Made by a program: the position numbers and the translations under genes | Shown: positions 8,474 through 17,681 of the stretch, piece after piece | How the letters are laid out: every line of letters begins with the position of its first letter | Numbering within the stretch: the stretch's first letter is position 1 | Source: Selenomonas sp. F0473 | GTDB taxonomy: Bacteria > Bacillota > Negativicutes > Selenomonadales > Selenomonadaceae | Length of the DNA stretch: 64,000 bases | Assembly: GCF_000315545.1 (NCBI RefSeq) | Contig: NZ_JH992902.1 | Coordinates: 159,280-223,279, forward strand | Reading direction: 5' to 3' | The notes under the pieces: model-generated | The model's database searches: none | Seen by the model: the letters and a program-made list of their open reading frames with translations, nothing else | What the model was told of the DNA's origin: nothing

Positions 8474-8514
8474 AGCGCGTTCGATGAGTCGAGAGACTTA
8501 TCGGGCGCTTTTTT
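8474..8514 (+). terminator. Terminator after rplT, abutting the next start codon
   Basis: AGCGC (8474-8478) pairs with GCGCT (8505-8509), and CGATGAGTC (8482-8490) pairs with GACTTATCG (8495-8503) through one G-U pair. Six T's follow (8509-8514). The next gene starts only four bases later, at 8518, so some transcripts must read through or start elsewhere. Confidence 0.75.
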
Positions 8515-8517
8515 ACA

Positions 8518-9339
8518 ATGAAAAAAATCGAACGTATCGCAAGTCCCTCGAACCCGGCGCTGCGCCTCGCGCGCGCCGTCATGCGTACGGCAAAACGAGC
8601 GAAGAAAGAGGGGCTGTTTGCCGTCGAGGGACTTCGCCTTGCGGAGGCGGCGGCGGATTCCGGTTGGCAGATACGCTTTGCACTCTTTACGGAGCGCGGA
8701 AGCGAGGGAGGGCGCGCGCAAGCGCTGATAGAAAAACTCCACGCGCGGGAGACGCGCGTTTATCTCGTCCCCGATGAAAGCTTTGCCGCACTTGCGGAAA
8801 CGGATACGCCGCAGGGCGTCCTCCTCGTCGCGGAACGTTCGGCGGCGGCGAGATTGGAGGGGCTGCCGCATGTGCCGCGCCCTTTATATGTCGCGCTTGA
8901 CCGTATACGGGATCCCGGCAATGTCGGCGTTATTTTGCGCACGGCGGATGCCGCCGGGGCGTCGGGGGCAATCCTCCTGCACGGATGCGCGGACATTTAC
9001 GGAAATAAGCTCGTACGCGCAACGATGGGAGCTCTTTTCCATATGCCGTTTGTCGCGGATGTCGGGGAAGAAGATTTTTTGCATTGGGCGGCGGCACGGT
9101 CGCTTCGCGTTTATGCGGCCGCGTGCGACCCGACGGCGTGCGTGCATTTCGATACGGACTTCAGCGTCCCGGCCGTCGTCGTTCTCGGCAACGAGGCGAA
9201 CGGCGTGTCGCCGTCTTTGCTTGCAAAAGCGCGGCGCATTTTCGTTCCGATGCGCGGCTCCGGGGAGTCGCTTAACGTCTCCGCGGCTGCCGCCGCGATT
9301 CTCTATGAGGCTGTGCGTCAACGCGATTTTGCAAAATAA
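8518..9339 (+). CDS. TrmH/SpoU-family RNA 2'-O-methyltransferase
   Basis: The 273-residue protein has an N-terminal substrate-binding part (about 1-105) and a SPOUT knot domain (about 120-270). The family motifs are present: RDPGNVGVILRTADA near residue 140, VVVLGNEANGVS near 220 and GSGESLNVSAAAAIL near 248. It methylates a ribose in rRNA or tRNA with S-adenosylmethionine; the target cannot be told from sequence. ATG 8518 gives a normal N-terminus, but no Shine-Dalgarno precedes it: the terminator U-run does. An AGGAG (8471-8475) lies upstream of an out-of-frame ATG at 8484 within the hairpin. Confidence 0.9.
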   Translation: MKKIERIASPSNPALRLARAVMRTAKRAKKEGLFAVEGLRLAEAAADSGWQIRFALFTERGSEGGRAQALIEKLHARETRVYLVPDESFAALAETDTPQGVLLVAERSAAARLEGLPHVPRPLYVALDRIRDPGNVGVILRTADAAGASGAILLHGCADIYGNKLVRATMGALFHMPFVADVGEEDFLHWAAARSLRVYAAACDPTACVHFDTDFSVPAVVVLGNEANGVSPSLLAKARRIFVPMRGSGESLNVSAAAAAILYEAVRQRDFAK

Positions 9340-9340
9340 A

Positions 9341-9377
9341 AGAGAGCCCATCCTCAAAGAGCAGATGAGGCTCTCTT
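9341..9377. terminator. Bidirectional terminator between the methyltransferase and trxA
   Basis: AGAGAGCC (9341-9348) pairs perfectly with GGCTCTCT (9369-9376), with inner CATC/GATG pairing. A-rich and T-rich flanks on the two sides make it work for both convergent genes. Confidence 0.75.
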
Positions 9378-9404
9378 TCATACGTCGCATCCGGAACATA
9401 TTGA

Positions 9405-9713
9405 TTACGGCAGGAACGACAGGAGACGTTCTTTTGAGATGAGACCGATGCTCTCGTCCACCGCGTTGCCGTCCTTGAAAAAGAGGAGCGCGGGGATGCT
9501 CATAATACCGTATCTCTCGGCGATATCGGGCGTTTCGTCGATATTCAGCTTGCAGACCTTGATATCCGCACGCTCTTCCGCAACTTCCTCAAGAATCGGC
9601 GCCAGCATGCGGCAGGGCGTGCACCACGTTGCCCAAAAATCGACGACGACAAATTTTTTCTCCCGCAGAACTTCCGCTTCAAACGTTTCTTTCGTTAACT
9701 CAACCACACTCAT
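9405..9713 (-). CDS. trxA: Thioredoxin
   Basis: The 102-residue protein has the full thioredoxin fold, with VVDFWATWCTPCRML around residues 23-37 and the cis-proline segment SIPALLFF near 74. It reduces protein disulfides, normally recharged by thioredoxin reductase. The active site is WCTPC rather than the common WCGPC, a change that usually shifts the redox potential only modestly. The start follows GGGAGGAAG at good spacing. It is monocistronic, with a promoter at 9762-9789 on the minus strand and a bidirectional terminator behind. Confidence 0.95.
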   Translation of the reverse strand: MSVVELTKETFEAEVLREKKFVVVDFWATWCTPCRMLAPILEEVAEERADIKVCKLNIDETPDIAERYGIMSIPALLFFKDGNAVDESIGLISKERLLSFLP

Positions 9714-9761
9714 GCAGCCTTCCTCCCTTAATTATGCGGCGCTGTGGATATCGTTTCTTTC

Positions 9762-9789
9762 ATCATATCAGAGAATGCGGCTTTTTCAA
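9762..9789 (-). promoter_or_regulatory. trxA promoter
   Basis: On the minus strand TTGAAA (9784-9789) is followed after 16 bases by TATGAT (9762-9767), with a TGA extension. It is the only good promoter in the 244-base gap on that strand. Confidence 0.55.
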
Positions 9790-9867
9790 GAGGGCCGGGA
9801 AAATTTTAGGCAGAAAGGCTGCGCATATTATTTCCTCTGAACGGAGCGGGCAACGCGGATTGTGCGG

Positions 9868-9896
9868 TTGCGCGAACCGCAGATCCGTTATATAAT
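9868..9896 (+). promoter_or_regulatory. Promoter of the GGDEF-EAL/queF/pdxK operon
   Basis: TTGCGC (9868-9873) and TATAAT (9891-9896) are 17 bases apart. Transcription would begin near 9903, which excludes the upstream in-frame ATGs and favours ATG 9958 as the start of the first gene. Confidence 0.6.
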
Positions 9897-9957
9897 AATG
9901 AGAAATACGACGTTTTTATCGGACGGCATTTACGGACGGAAAAGAGAGGAAGGGATC

Positions 9958-11649
9958 ATGGGCGGGAAGAAGCGGATCGCATTGAGCCCCGCGCTCAAGC
10001 GTCATAAATTCGTCTATGACCTGATGAAAAATACGACTTCTGATTACGTGTTTATGATGGATCCGGCGGAGAACGTCTTTCTTGCCTCGCCTAATTTTGT
10101 TCAGGCATACGATCTCCCGGCGGAGACGATCGAGAATATTGGAGAGGTTCTCCGGCCGCTCGTCCATATGCAGGACCGAAAGCCGCTCGCCGCGCTCTTC
10201 GCTTCTTTGCACAGCGGCGCCGAAGGGCGGGAGCGGCAGCTCGACTTCCGGATGCGCGATGCGAAGGGGGATCTCGCGTGGCTGCGTATCAAGGGGAGAA
10301 TCGGTCTATCCGCGGACGGATTACCGAATCTTTTTGTCGGGACGATTAGTCAGCTTGCGCGGCGCAACTCCGCCGACTCCGTGACGGGGCTGCTCAACCG
10401 CTACCAGTTTGTCGAGGATCTCGCCGCGGCGCTGCGGACGGCACGCGAGACCGGCAGGGGCGGCGGTCTGCTCGTCATGGGCATCGACAACTTCCGCACG
10501 GTCAACGAGGCGTTCAATCACGAGGTGGGCGACGTTATCCTGCGTCAGATCTCGGAGCGCATCCTGCAGAATATTCCGCCCGGATGCGTGCTTTACCGTC
10601 TCGACGGCGACGAGTTCGGACTCATCTATCCCGATGCGGATGAGGAGATGCTGACGGACTTCTTCATCCGCGTACAGAGGGAGTTCGCACATCCGCAGGT
10701 CTACGACGGGCGGCAGTATATCGTCACCGTTTCGGCGGGTATGGTGTTCTATCCGCAGTCGGCGCGCGATCCGCTCGTTCTGCACAAATACGCGCAGGCA
10801 GCGCTCGACGCGGCTAAGTCGGGCGGAAAGAATCGGATCAGCACGTTCTCTAAGGAACTCTATAACCGCTGGCTGCGCTCGATGACGATCCAGGAGCAGA
10901 TCCTCGAGGATGTCAAATCGGGCTGCCGTAATTTTGAACTCTATTTCCAGCCTCAAGTGGCGGGGGACGATCGGCATCTCGTCGGTGCGGAGACCCTGCT
11001 CCGCTGGAAGAACGGCAAGGGGCGCATGGTCGCGCCGATGGAGTTCATCAAGATCCTTGAGGATACGAAGACGATTGTGCCTGTGGGCCGTTGGGTCTTT
11101 GAGCAGTCGCTCCGCACATGCAAGGAGTGGCGGCGCCGCATCCCAAATTTTCGCATCAGCGTCAATATGAGTTATGAGCAGATCAAAGATCTCTCGTTCC
11201 TCGAATTTATCGACGACTGCCTAAAGCGGCACGATATGCCGTCGGACGCCGTAGTGCTCGAGCTGACGGAGAGCAGGATCGTCGGCGATCTCAAATTCGT
11301 CAATATGCAGTTCGATGCGTTCCGCCGTCACGGGGTTAAGGTGGCGATGGACGATTTCGGCACGGGCTATTCGTCGCTTTCGTCCCTCAAAAATCTGAAC
11401 TGCGATATCGTAAAGATCGACCGCGCATTTGTGATTCGGATTCTCGAAAATCATTTCGATCAGAAACTCGTCGAGTACACGGTGGATCTCTGTCACAGCA
11501 TCGGCATGACCACATGCATCGAAGGGGTCGAGCGGCAGGAGGAGTACGATTGTCTCGTCAAGCTCTGCAAGACGGATACGATACAGGGGTATCTCTTCGG
11601 TCGTCCCGAGCCGCAGGAAGCGTTTGAAAAAAAGTTTTTAGGTATGTAA
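9958..11649 (+). CDS. PAS-GGDEF-EAL cyclic-di-GMP signalling protein
   Basis: The 563-residue protein has an N-terminal PAS-like domain (about 15-135), a GGDEF domain (about 140-300) and an EAL domain (about 315-560). It lacks membrane segments, so it is cytoplasmic. The GGDEF signature reads DGDEF near residue 218; the Gly-to-Asp change in the first position casts doubt on cyclase activity. The EAL domain looks active: ETLLRW near 344, [23 protein letters not shown] and CIEGVE are all present. It is probably a c-di-GMP phosphodiesterase whose GGDEF part is regulatory. ATG 9958 follows AGGAAGGG. Its stop overlaps the start of queF by one base. Confidence 0.9.
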   Translation: MGGKKRIALSPALKRHKFVYDLMKNTTSDYVFMMDPAENVFLASPNFVQAYDLPAETIENIGEVLRPLVHMQDRKPLAALFASLHSGAEGRERQLDFRMRDAKGDLAWLRIKGRIGLSADGLPNLFVGTISQLARRNSADSVTGLLNRYQFVEDLAAALRTARETGRGGGLLVMGIDNFRTVNEAFNHEVGDVILRQISERILQNIPPGCVLYRLDGDEFGLIYPDADEEMLTDFFIRVQREFAHPQVYDGRQYIVTVSAGMVFYPQSARDPLVLHKYAQAALDAAKSGGKNRISTFSKELYNRWLRSMTIQEQILEDVKSGCRNFELYFQPQVAGDDRHLVGAETLLRWKNGKGRMVAPMEFIKILEDTKTIVPVGRWVFEQSLRTCKEWRRRIPNFRISVNMSYEQIKDLSFLEFIDDCLKRHDMPSDAVVLELTESRIVGDLKFVNMQFDAFRRHGVKVAMDDFGTGYSSLSSLKNLNCDIVKIDRAFVIRILENHFDQKLVEYTVDLCHSIGMTTCIEGVERQEEYDCLVKLCKTDTIQGYLFGRPEPQEAFEKKFLGM

Positions 11650-12140
11650 TGGCTAGAGAAAAGACACAGGAAGGCCTCACACTTCTCGGCGCGCAGCGCA
11701 CCGACTACGGCTACGACTACGCGCCCGAAGCGCTCGAGACCTTCGCAAATAAACATACGGATCACGATTACTGGGTGCGGTTCAACTGCCCGGAATTTAC
11801 GACGCTCTGTCCCATTACGGGACAGCCGGACTATGGGACGATCTACATCTCCTATATGCCGGGGGAGCGCATGGTGGAGAGCAAATCGCTGAAACTCTAC
11901 CTCGTCAGTTTCCGCAATCACGGCGACTTCCACGAGGACGTCGTGAACGTCATCATGCGGGACCTGATCGCGCTCACGGCGCCGAAATACATCGAGGTGC
12001 AGGGGAAATTCCTCCCGCGCGGCGGCATCTCCATCGACCCCTATGTGAACTACGGCATGCCGGGGTCGAAGTACGAGGCGCTCGCATGGGAGCGTCTCTC
12101 CATGCATGACCGCGTGCCGGAACGGGTGGACAACCGGTGA
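11649..12140 (+). CDS. queF: NADPH-dependent 7-cyano-7-deazaguanine reductase
   Basis: The 163-residue enzyme reduces preQ0 to preQ1 in queuosine synthesis. It carries the QueF signature ESKSLKLYL near residue 77 and the cysteine nucleophile in [11 protein letters not shown] near 55. The length is that of the short, unimodular QueF. It starts on the stop codon of the GGDEF-EAL gene (TAATG) and its end overlaps the GTG of the kinase gene, so the three genes are transcribed and perhaps translated together. The queuosine enzyme Tgt is encoded at 46973. Confidence 0.96.
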   Translation: MAREKTQEGLTLLGAQRTDYGYDYAPEALETFANKHTDHDYWVRFNCPEFTTLCPITGQPDYGTIYISYMPGERMVESKSLKLYLVSFRNHGDFHEDVVNVIMRDLIALTAPKYIEVQGKFLPRGGISIDPYVNYGMPGSKYEALAWERLSMHDRVPERVDNR

Positions 12141-12967
12141 CAGGGCGGCAGAAGCGCATCGCCCTCATCAACGACATTACGGGATTCGGGCGCTGTTCGG
12201 TCACGGTGCAGCTGCCGCTCATCTCCGCGATGCGTGTGCAGGCATGTCCGCTGCCGACGGCAATCCTCTCGGTGCATACGGGGTTCCCGAACCATTATTT
12301 CGACGACTACACGGACCGTATGCGCCCCTACATGGAGAACTGGCAGGCGAACGGACTCGCATTTGATGCGGTCCTAACGGGCTTCCTTGGTTCCGAGGCG
12401 CAGATTGAGGTCGTACTGGACTGTATCGGGCGGTTCAAGAAAAAGGAGACGATCGTCGTCGTCGATCCCGTGATGGGGGATAACGGCAAGCTTTACTCGT
12501 CCTATACGCCTGCCCTATGCGCAAAGATGCGCCAACTCCTCCCGCATGCGGACGTTGTGACGCCGAACCTCACGGAGGCGTGCCGGCTGCTGGACATTCC
12601 GTATCCCGCCGACGGATATGCGGACGACGTGGCATTGCTGCGCATGGCGGCGGATATTGCGGCGATGGGACCGCGCGATGTCGTCATTACGGGGCTGTAT
12701 GAGGGCGACAGAATCAAGACTTATCTCTATGAGAACGGCGCGGAGCGTTCTTTCGACAATGAAAAGGTCGGTCATGACCGATCGGGGGCGGGCGATGCCT
12801 TCGCGGCGATCGTCGCGGCATCGCTCGTGCAGGGGATATCGCTGGAGGAAGGTGCACGCCGTGCGGCGGACTTTATCGGGAGGTGCCTCGGTTATGCGGA
12901 AGCGTTGGATCTGCCGTGGAACTGGGGGCTGCCGTTTGAGGAGTATCTAGGAGAACTTGCTATGTGA
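12137..12967 (+). CDS. pdxK: Pyridoxal/pyridoxamine kinase
   Basis: The 276-residue protein is a ribokinase-fold kinase of the PdxK/PdxY group and should phosphorylate vitamin B6 vitamers with ATP. Signs include [11 protein letters not shown] at the N-terminus, [13 protein letters not shown] near residue 41, [13 protein letters not shown] near 107 and the anion-hole motif [11 protein letters not shown] near 214. The GTG start at 12137 overlaps the queF stop. No other vitamin B6 gene is nearby, so the link with queF and the c-di-GMP gene may only be co-expression. Confidence 0.92.
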   Translation: MTGRQKRIALINDITGFGRCSVTVQLPLISAMRVQACPLPTAILSVHTGFPNHYFDDYTDRMRPYMENWQANGLAFDAVLTGFLGSEAQIEVVLDCIGRFKKKETIVVVDPVMGDNGKLYSSYTPALCAKMRQLLPHADVVTPNLTEACRLLDIPYPADGYADDVALLRMAADIAAMGPRDVVITGLYEGDRIKTYLYENGAERSFDNEKVGHDRSGAGDAFAAIVAASLVQGISLEEGARRAADFIGRCLGYAEALDLPWNWGLPFEEYLGELAM

Positions 12968-13018
12968 TGCGGGATTTTCGCACCCAACGTGTTTTTCCCG
13001 AACAACAATAAAATCATC

Positions 13019-13055
13019 GGAATCGGGGCTGCCGTGCGGCGTCCGATTCCTTTCT
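13019..13055 (+). terminator. Terminator after the pyridoxal kinase gene
   Basis: GGAATCGG (13019-13026) pairs with CCGATTCC (13043-13050), with inner GCC/GGC pairing, and is followed by TTTCTC. It ends the GGDEF-EAL/queF/pdxK unit. Confidence 0.7.
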
Positions 13056-13084
13056 CATTTTGCGTATGATTTTAGGAGTATATT

Positions 13085-13744
13085 ATGATTGTCTATGCGA
13101 CGCACGCGGGGGGGCGCTACCTCTCGATGGAGGCGAGCCTGCGCGAGCGGCCGGAGGGGAAACGCAGCATCTACGTCAACATCACAAATGACTGCAACTG
13201 CGACTGCGTGTTTTGCCTGCGCAGCATGAAGGAGATGGCGAAGGAGTCTTCTCTCTGGGTGGAGCATGACCCGAGCATTGCGGAGATCATTGCGGAATTG
13301 GAAAAAGTGCCGTGGGATTACGTGGGCGAAGTCGTATGCTGCGGCTTCGGCGAACCTCTGATGCGGCTTGAGACGGTGCTCGGCGTGCTTCGTTATGTGA
13401 AGGAGAAGCATCCGGATGTGTCGACGCGCGTTAATTCGAACGGCCTCGGCGAGTTGGAGCACGGCTGCGTGTTTGCGGAGCGTTTCGCGGGGATTCTCGA
13501 TACGATTTCCATCAGCCTCAACGCGTCCAATGCGGAGCGCTATCTCGCGCTCACACAGTCGCGGTTTGGCATCCAATCCTTTGAGGCGATGCTCACTTTC
13601 GCGGAGCACTGCAAGCCCTATGTGCCGAATGTCGTTCTCACCGTTGTGGAGAAGGTGGAGGATGCGGAGGAGATCGCGCTCTGCCGGAAGATTTGTGCCG
13701 ACCGCGGCTTAACCCTGCGGGTACGGCCGTATGAGGACAGCTGA
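13085..13744 (+). CDS. TatD-associated-type radical SAM protein
   Basis: The 219-residue protein has the radical SAM cluster motif as C37-x3-C41-x2-C44, with an additional C39 within it, followed by GFGEPLMR near 92 that binds S-adenosylmethionine. It is shorter than most family members and resembles the TatD-linked radical SAM group, of unknown reaction. In other Firmicutes this gene often sits next to tatD; here its neighbours are a pyridoxal kinase and pheS. The start follows TTAGGAG at suitable distance. The function assignment stays at superfamily level. Confidence 0.8.
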   Translation: MIVYATHAGGRYLSMEASLRERPEGKRSIYVNITNDCNCDCVFCLRSMKEMAKESSLWVEHDPSIAEIIAELEKVPWDYVGEVVCCGFGEPLMRLETVLGVLRYVKEKHPDVSTRVNSNGLGELEHGCVFAERFAGILDTISISLNASNAERYLALTQSRFGIQSFEAMLTFAEHCKPYVPNVVLTVVEKVEDAEEIALCRKICADRGLTLRVRPYEDS

Positions 13745-13862
13745 GCTCGAAAGTAGATTTTTTTCCACGGATATGATAAACTAATTTTTGATATTTTTTA
13801 TGATAGAAAACGGAGCGTATATGCAAACGACCCATGATTCCGCCCCGATACAGGAGGACGAT

Positions 13863-14891
13863 ATGGACGAAAAGATCAGAGAACTCCGGGACCGCGCCCG
13901 CGCGGCGATTACGGACAAGGCGACGAGTCTCAGCGAGCTCAACGATTTACGTGTAAAATTCTTGGGGAAGAAGGGCGAGATGACGTCCCTCCTGCGCAGC
14001 ATGAGCGCCCTTGTCGCCGAGGAGCGTCCGCGCATCGGCAGGATCGTCAACGAGGCGCGCGCGGAACTCGAGGAACTGCTCGCGGCAAAGTCCGAGGAAC
14101 TTGCGTATCGGGAACTTGAGGAGCGGATGGCGAGCGAGCGCATCGACGTCACCCTTCCCGGGCGTACGGCGCAGGTCGGACACCTGCACCCGCTCACGAT
14201 CACGCTCAACCGCATCAAGAAGATCTTCCTGCAGATGGGCTTTGCCATCGAAGAAGGTCCCGAAATCGAGAGCGACTATTTCAACTTCGAAGCGCTGAAT
14301 CTGCCGAAGGATCATCCTGCACGCGATATGCAGGATTCTTTCTATATCGCGGAGGACGTTCTGCTCCGCTCGCAGACGTCGCCCGTACAGGCGCGCACCA
14401 TGCAGAAGCAGGAGCCGAACGCGCCGATCCGCATGATTGCGCCCGGCCGCGTTTATCGGCGCGACGCCTACGACGCGACCCATTCGCCGATGTTTACGCA
14501 GGTCGAGGGACTTGTCATCGATAAGGGGATTTCCTTTGCCGACCTCAAGGGCACGCTCGAACTGTGCCTGCATCAAATTTTTGATGCCAATGTGAAAGTG
14601 CGGTTTCGTCCGAGCTTTTTCCCGTTTACGGAGCCGTCGACGGAGGTCGACATCTCCTGTTCTTCCTGTCACGGTACAGGCTGCCGCGTGTGCAAGGGGA
14701 CCGGCTGGCTGGAGATCCTCGGCGCGGGCATGGTGCATCCGAACGTCCTCTCGATGAGCGGCTACGATCCGTTTGTGGCCTCGGGATTTGCGTTCGGCAT
14801 GGGGGTCGAACGCATCGCGATGCTTGCCTACGGCGTAGACGATTTGCGCCTGTTCTATGACAACGACGTGCGCTTTTTGCATCAGTTCTAA
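13863..14891 (+). CDS. pheS: Phenylalanyl-tRNA synthetase, alpha subunit
   Basis: The 342-residue catalytic subunit joins phenylalanine to tRNA-Phe as an alpha2-beta2 enzyme with PheT. It has the N-terminal coiled-coil arm (about 1-85) and the class II core with [16 protein letters not shown] near residue 198. A cysteine-rich insert ([17 protein letters not shown], near 263) could bind zinc. Motif 3 is [14 protein letters not shown] near 309. The frame is open to 13788, but ATG 13863 follows CAGGAGG and matches the family N-terminus; ATG 13821 is a possible alternative. It is followed after 12 bases by pheT. Confidence 0.96.
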   Translation: MDEKIRELRDRARAAITDKATSLSELNDLRVKFLGKKGEMTSLLRSMSALVAEERPRIGRIVNEARAELEELLAAKSEELAYRELEERMASERIDVTLPGRTAQVGHLHPLTITLNRIKKIFLQMGFAIEEGPEIESDYFNFEALNLPKDHPARDMQDSFYIAEDVLLRSQTSPVQARTMQKQEPNAPIRMIAPGRVYRRDAYDATHSPMFTQVEGLVIDKGISFADLKGTLELCLHQIFDANVKVRFRPSFFPFTEPSTEVDISCSSCHGTGCRVCKGTGWLEILGAGMVHPNVLSMSGYDPFVASGFAFGMGVERIAMLAYGVDDLRLFYDNDVRFLHQF

Positions 14892-14903
14892 GGAGGCGTA
14901 AGG

Positions 14904-17339
14904 ATGCAGGTTTCCATCAAATGGCTGAAAGACTATGTGGATATTGACGAGACGGCGGAGGAAATCGCGGATCGCCTCACGATGGCGGGCGTGCCCGTGG
15001 AGCGTGTCGTGCGCGCCGACGAGGGGCTGGACAAGGTCGTCACGGGGCGCATCGAGCGGGTTGTGCCGCATCCGGATTCGGATCATCTGCGTATCTGTGA
15101 GCTGAATATCGGTAAAGAAGAGCTGCTGCAGATCGTCACGGGTGCGCAGAATGTGCAGGAGGGGGACGTCGTTCCCGCCGCGATGGTCGGGGCGCTTTTG
15201 CCGGACGGCAAAAAGATATCGAAGGGCAAGCTGCGCGGCGTACCCTCCAACGGCATGATGTGTTCGGCGGGCGAGCTTGCGATCGATACCGAGGGCCTGC
15301 CCGAAGAGCAGGTCAGCGGCATCTACATTCTGCCCGCGGATACGCCCGCAGGCATTCCCGCGGCGCAGGCGCTGGGACTTGACGATGTGGTGCTGGAGTT
15401 TGAGCTCACGGCGAACCGCGCGGACTGTTTCAGCGTGATCGGCATCGCGCGCGAGATCGCGGCGCTGACCGGAAAGCCGCTGCGCGTTCCGAATATTGAA
15501 GTATCTGAGTCGGCCCCGGAACATGCGGAGGATCTTGTCACAGTCAAAATCGAGGCGAAGGAACTGTGCCGCCGATTCTCCGCGCGCGTCCTGCGCGATG
15601 TGAAGGTCGCGCCCTCTCCCGCATGGATGGTCGAGCGTCTGCAGGGGGCGGGAATTCGCGCCATCAACAATGTCGTTGATGTGACGAATTTCGTCATGCT
15701 CGAACTCGGTCAGCCGCTCCATGCTTACGATTATGACGCCGTCGCGGGGCATACGCTGACGGCGCGCCGCGCGCGCGAGGGAGAACTGCTCCATACGCTT
15801 GACGATTCGTCCCGCGTTGCCGCGGGGGACGAGCTCGTCATCGCGGACAGTGAGAAACCTGCCGGGCTCGCGGGCATCATGGGCGGGCTGGAATCCGAGA
15901 TTACGGAGAATACGACCTCGGTCATTCTTGAGGCGGCCTCGTTCCACAGCGCGACGATTCGCCGTACGGCGCGTCGGATCGGTCTGCACTCCGAATCCTC
16001 GGGACGGTTTGAACGCGGCGTTGACGAGACGGGGACGGTGCGCGCCGTGACGCGCGCGGCGCAGCTTCTTGCAGAGATGGGGGCGTGCGCCGTGACGCGG
16101 GGGGTCGTAGACGTTTATCCCGTGCCCAAGGAGAAGACCGTATTCGAGTTCGGCGCGCGCGCCGTCGGCGAGCGAATCGGCGCGAATATTCCCGGGGATT
16201 GGATGGCGTCGGCACTCCGCTCGCTCGGTTTTACCGTCGAGGAGCGGGAACTCGAGACGTATCGCGTCACCGTGCCCTCGTGGCGCGGCGACGTGACGCT
16301 CATGGAGGATATCTCCGAGGAAGTCGCGCGGCTCTACGGCTATGACAATATCGCATCGCGGCTTCCGTCGGGCACGGTACGGCAGGGGCGGCAGAGCGAG
16401 ATGCAGGACTTTGCGGACACGATGCGCGACGCGCTCGCCGCGCTCGGCATGACGGAAGAACTTTCGTTCAGCTTTACGAGTGAAAAGGCGCTCGATCACC
16501 TCTGCGTTCCGTCGGAGAGTCCGCTTCGCCGGGCAATCCCGATCCTCAATCCGCTGACGGACGAGTATCCGCTCATTCGGACGACGCTCCTCACGAGCAT
16601 CCTCGAAAATGCCGCCCGCAATATTGCGCGCAAGAACATGGACCTGCGCCTGTTCGATATCGCACCGGTCTTTTCACCCAAAGCGCTGCCCGTGACGGAG
16701 CCGGCGGACGAACGTCTGATGGTTGCGGGACTCATGACGGGGCGGCGCAGCCCCGTCGCATGGGATACGGACAATGAGAACGTGGATTTCTACGATCTGA
16801 AGGGCGTCGTCGAGCGATTCTTCGCGGCGATCGGCGTCCGGAAATATACGGTCGAGGAGGGCGCTCACTTCGCCATGCACCCGGGGAAGACCGCGTTCTT
16901 TAAAAAGGGCCGCGAGGTCATTGCCGTGCTGGGGGAGATCCATCCGACGGTTGCCGAGAATTTCGGCATTTCACAGAGCGTTTACGTTTTTGAGATGGAT
17001 GCGGCGACGCTCATGCGTTATCGCAAAAAGAAGAGTGCGATCGAGCCTCTGCCGAAATATCCCGCGTCGACGCGCGACCTCGCTGTTCTTGTGGGCGCGG
17101 ATCTGACGACGGCCGAGATCGAGCGCGTCATTGCAAAGAAGGGCGGGAAGTTCTTCCGCGGGGCGACCCTCTTTGACGTTTATACGGGAAAGCAGGTCGA
17201 GCGCGGGAAGAAGAGCATGGCGTTCCATCTGCATTTTCAGTCCGACGAGAAGACCCTAACGGATGAGGAAGTGGATGCGGCGTTTGCGAATATCCTGCAG
17301 GCCGCGGAGCAGGAGCTTCATGCGCAGCTGCGCGGATAA
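14904..17339 (+). CDS. pheT: Phenylalanyl-tRNA synthetase, beta subunit
   Basis: The 811-residue subunit partners PheS and carries editing of mischarged Tyr-tRNA-Phe. Domains in order are an EMAP-type tRNA-binding domain (about 40-150), B3/B4 editing region (about 210-380), B5 (about 405-480), the catalytic-like core (about 495-700) and the C-terminal ferredoxin-fold anticodon-binding domain (about 715-810, starting PKYPASTRDLAVLV). The length is normal. AAGGAGG precedes the ATG. It is followed by zapA within a few bases, an arrangement common in Firmicutes. Confidence 0.97.
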   Translation: MQVSIKWLKDYVDIDETAEEIADRLTMAGVPVERVVRADEGLDKVVTGRIERVVPHPDSDHLRICELNIGKEELLQIVTGAQNVQEGDVVPAAMVGALLPDGKKISKGKLRGVPSNGMMCSAGELAIDTEGLPEEQVSGIYILPADTPAGIPAAQALGLDDVVLEFELTANRADCFSVIGIAREIAALTGKPLRVPNIEVSESAPEHAEDLVTVKIEAKELCRRFSARVLRDVKVAPSPAWMVERLQGAGIRAINNVVDVTNFVMLELGQPLHAYDYDAVAGHTLTARRAREGELLHTLDDSSRVAAGDELVIADSEKPAGLAGIMGGLESEITENTTSVILEAASFHSATIRRTARRIGLHSESSGRFERGVDETGTVRAVTRAAQLLAEMGACAVTRGVVDVYPVPKEKTVFEFGARAVGERIGANIPGDWMASALRSLGFTVEERELETYRVTVPSWRGDVTLMEDISEEVARLYGYDNIASRLPSGTVRQGRQSEMQDFADTMRDALAALGMTEELSFSFTSEKALDHLCVPSESPLRRAIPILNPLTDEYPLIRTTLLTSILENAARNIARKNMDLRLFDIAPVFSPKALPVTEPADERLMVAGLMTGRRSPVAWDTDNENVDFYDLKGVVERFFAAIGVRKYTVEEGAHFAMHPGKTAFFKKGREVIAVLGEIHPTVAENFGISQSVYVFEMDAATLMRYRKKKSAIEPLPKYPASTRDLAVLVGADLTTAEIERVIAKKGGKFFRGATLFDVYTGKQVERGKKSMAFHLHFQSDEKTLTDEEVDAAFANILQAAEQELHAQLRG

Positions 17340-17354
17340 AAGGCGGTGAGAGCC

Positions 17355-17612
17355 ATGGCAGAGGAAAAAAAGGCGACGCAGCGCGTTGTCGTAGAGATGT
17401 TCGGGCTGACCTATCAGCTCAAGACGGATGACCCCGAGCGCCTCAAGCGCCTTGCGGCGGAAGGGGACCGCCGTATTAAGGAGATGTCACGCAAGGTGCG
17501 GAGTTTCGATGTGAAGCGGATCGCCGCGCTGACCGTCCTGCAAATGATGGACGACTACGATCAGCTGCGGCGCGACTACGACGAGCTCGTGCAGCTGCTC
17601 GAAGAAAAGTAA
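17355..17612 (+). CDS. zapA: Cell division protein ZapA
   Basis: The 85-residue protein has the ZapA N-terminal fold (VVVEMFGLTYQLKTDDPERLKRLA) and a C-terminal coiled coil. ZapA bundles FtsZ filaments at the division ring. ATG 17355 follows GGCGGTGA at normal spacing and is preferred over GTG 17346. It is the last gene of the pheS-pheT-zapA unit and ends at a bidirectional terminator. Confidence 0.9.
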   Translation: MAEEKKATQRVVVEMFGLTYQLKTDDPERLKRLAAEGDRRIKEMSRKVRSFDVKRIAALTVLQMMDDYDQLRRDYDELVQLLEEK

Positions 17613-17630
17613 ACGGATGATATCATAAAA

Positions 17631-17658
17631 GGCCACGGTGTTTTGCCGTGGCCTTTTT
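17631..17658. terminator. Bidirectional terminator between zapA and tonB
   Basis: GGCCACGG (17631-17638) pairs with CCGTGGCC (17646-17653). It is preceded by ATAAAA and followed by TTTTT, so it should end both the zapA transcript and the convergent tonB operon. Confidence 0.85.
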
Positions 17659-17681
17659 GTAAAGCCGTGTATCGTATCGTG

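Noticed and set aside
8484-8777. Separate small gene starting at ATG 8484
   Set aside because: It has a good AGGAG, but the product is Arg-rich and out of frame over the methyltransferase. It is noted only as a possible coupling or slippage element.
9862-9957. Longer N-terminus (32 residues) for the GGDEF-EAL protein
   Set aside because: The predicted promoter -10 at 9891-9896 lies inside that extension, and ATG 9958 has the better ribosome-binding site.
13947-16499. 850-codon open frame on the minus strand over pheS/pheT
   Set aside because: Shadow of GC-rich coding: pheS and pheT on the plus strand match families over their full length, and the antisense product has no recognisable motifs.
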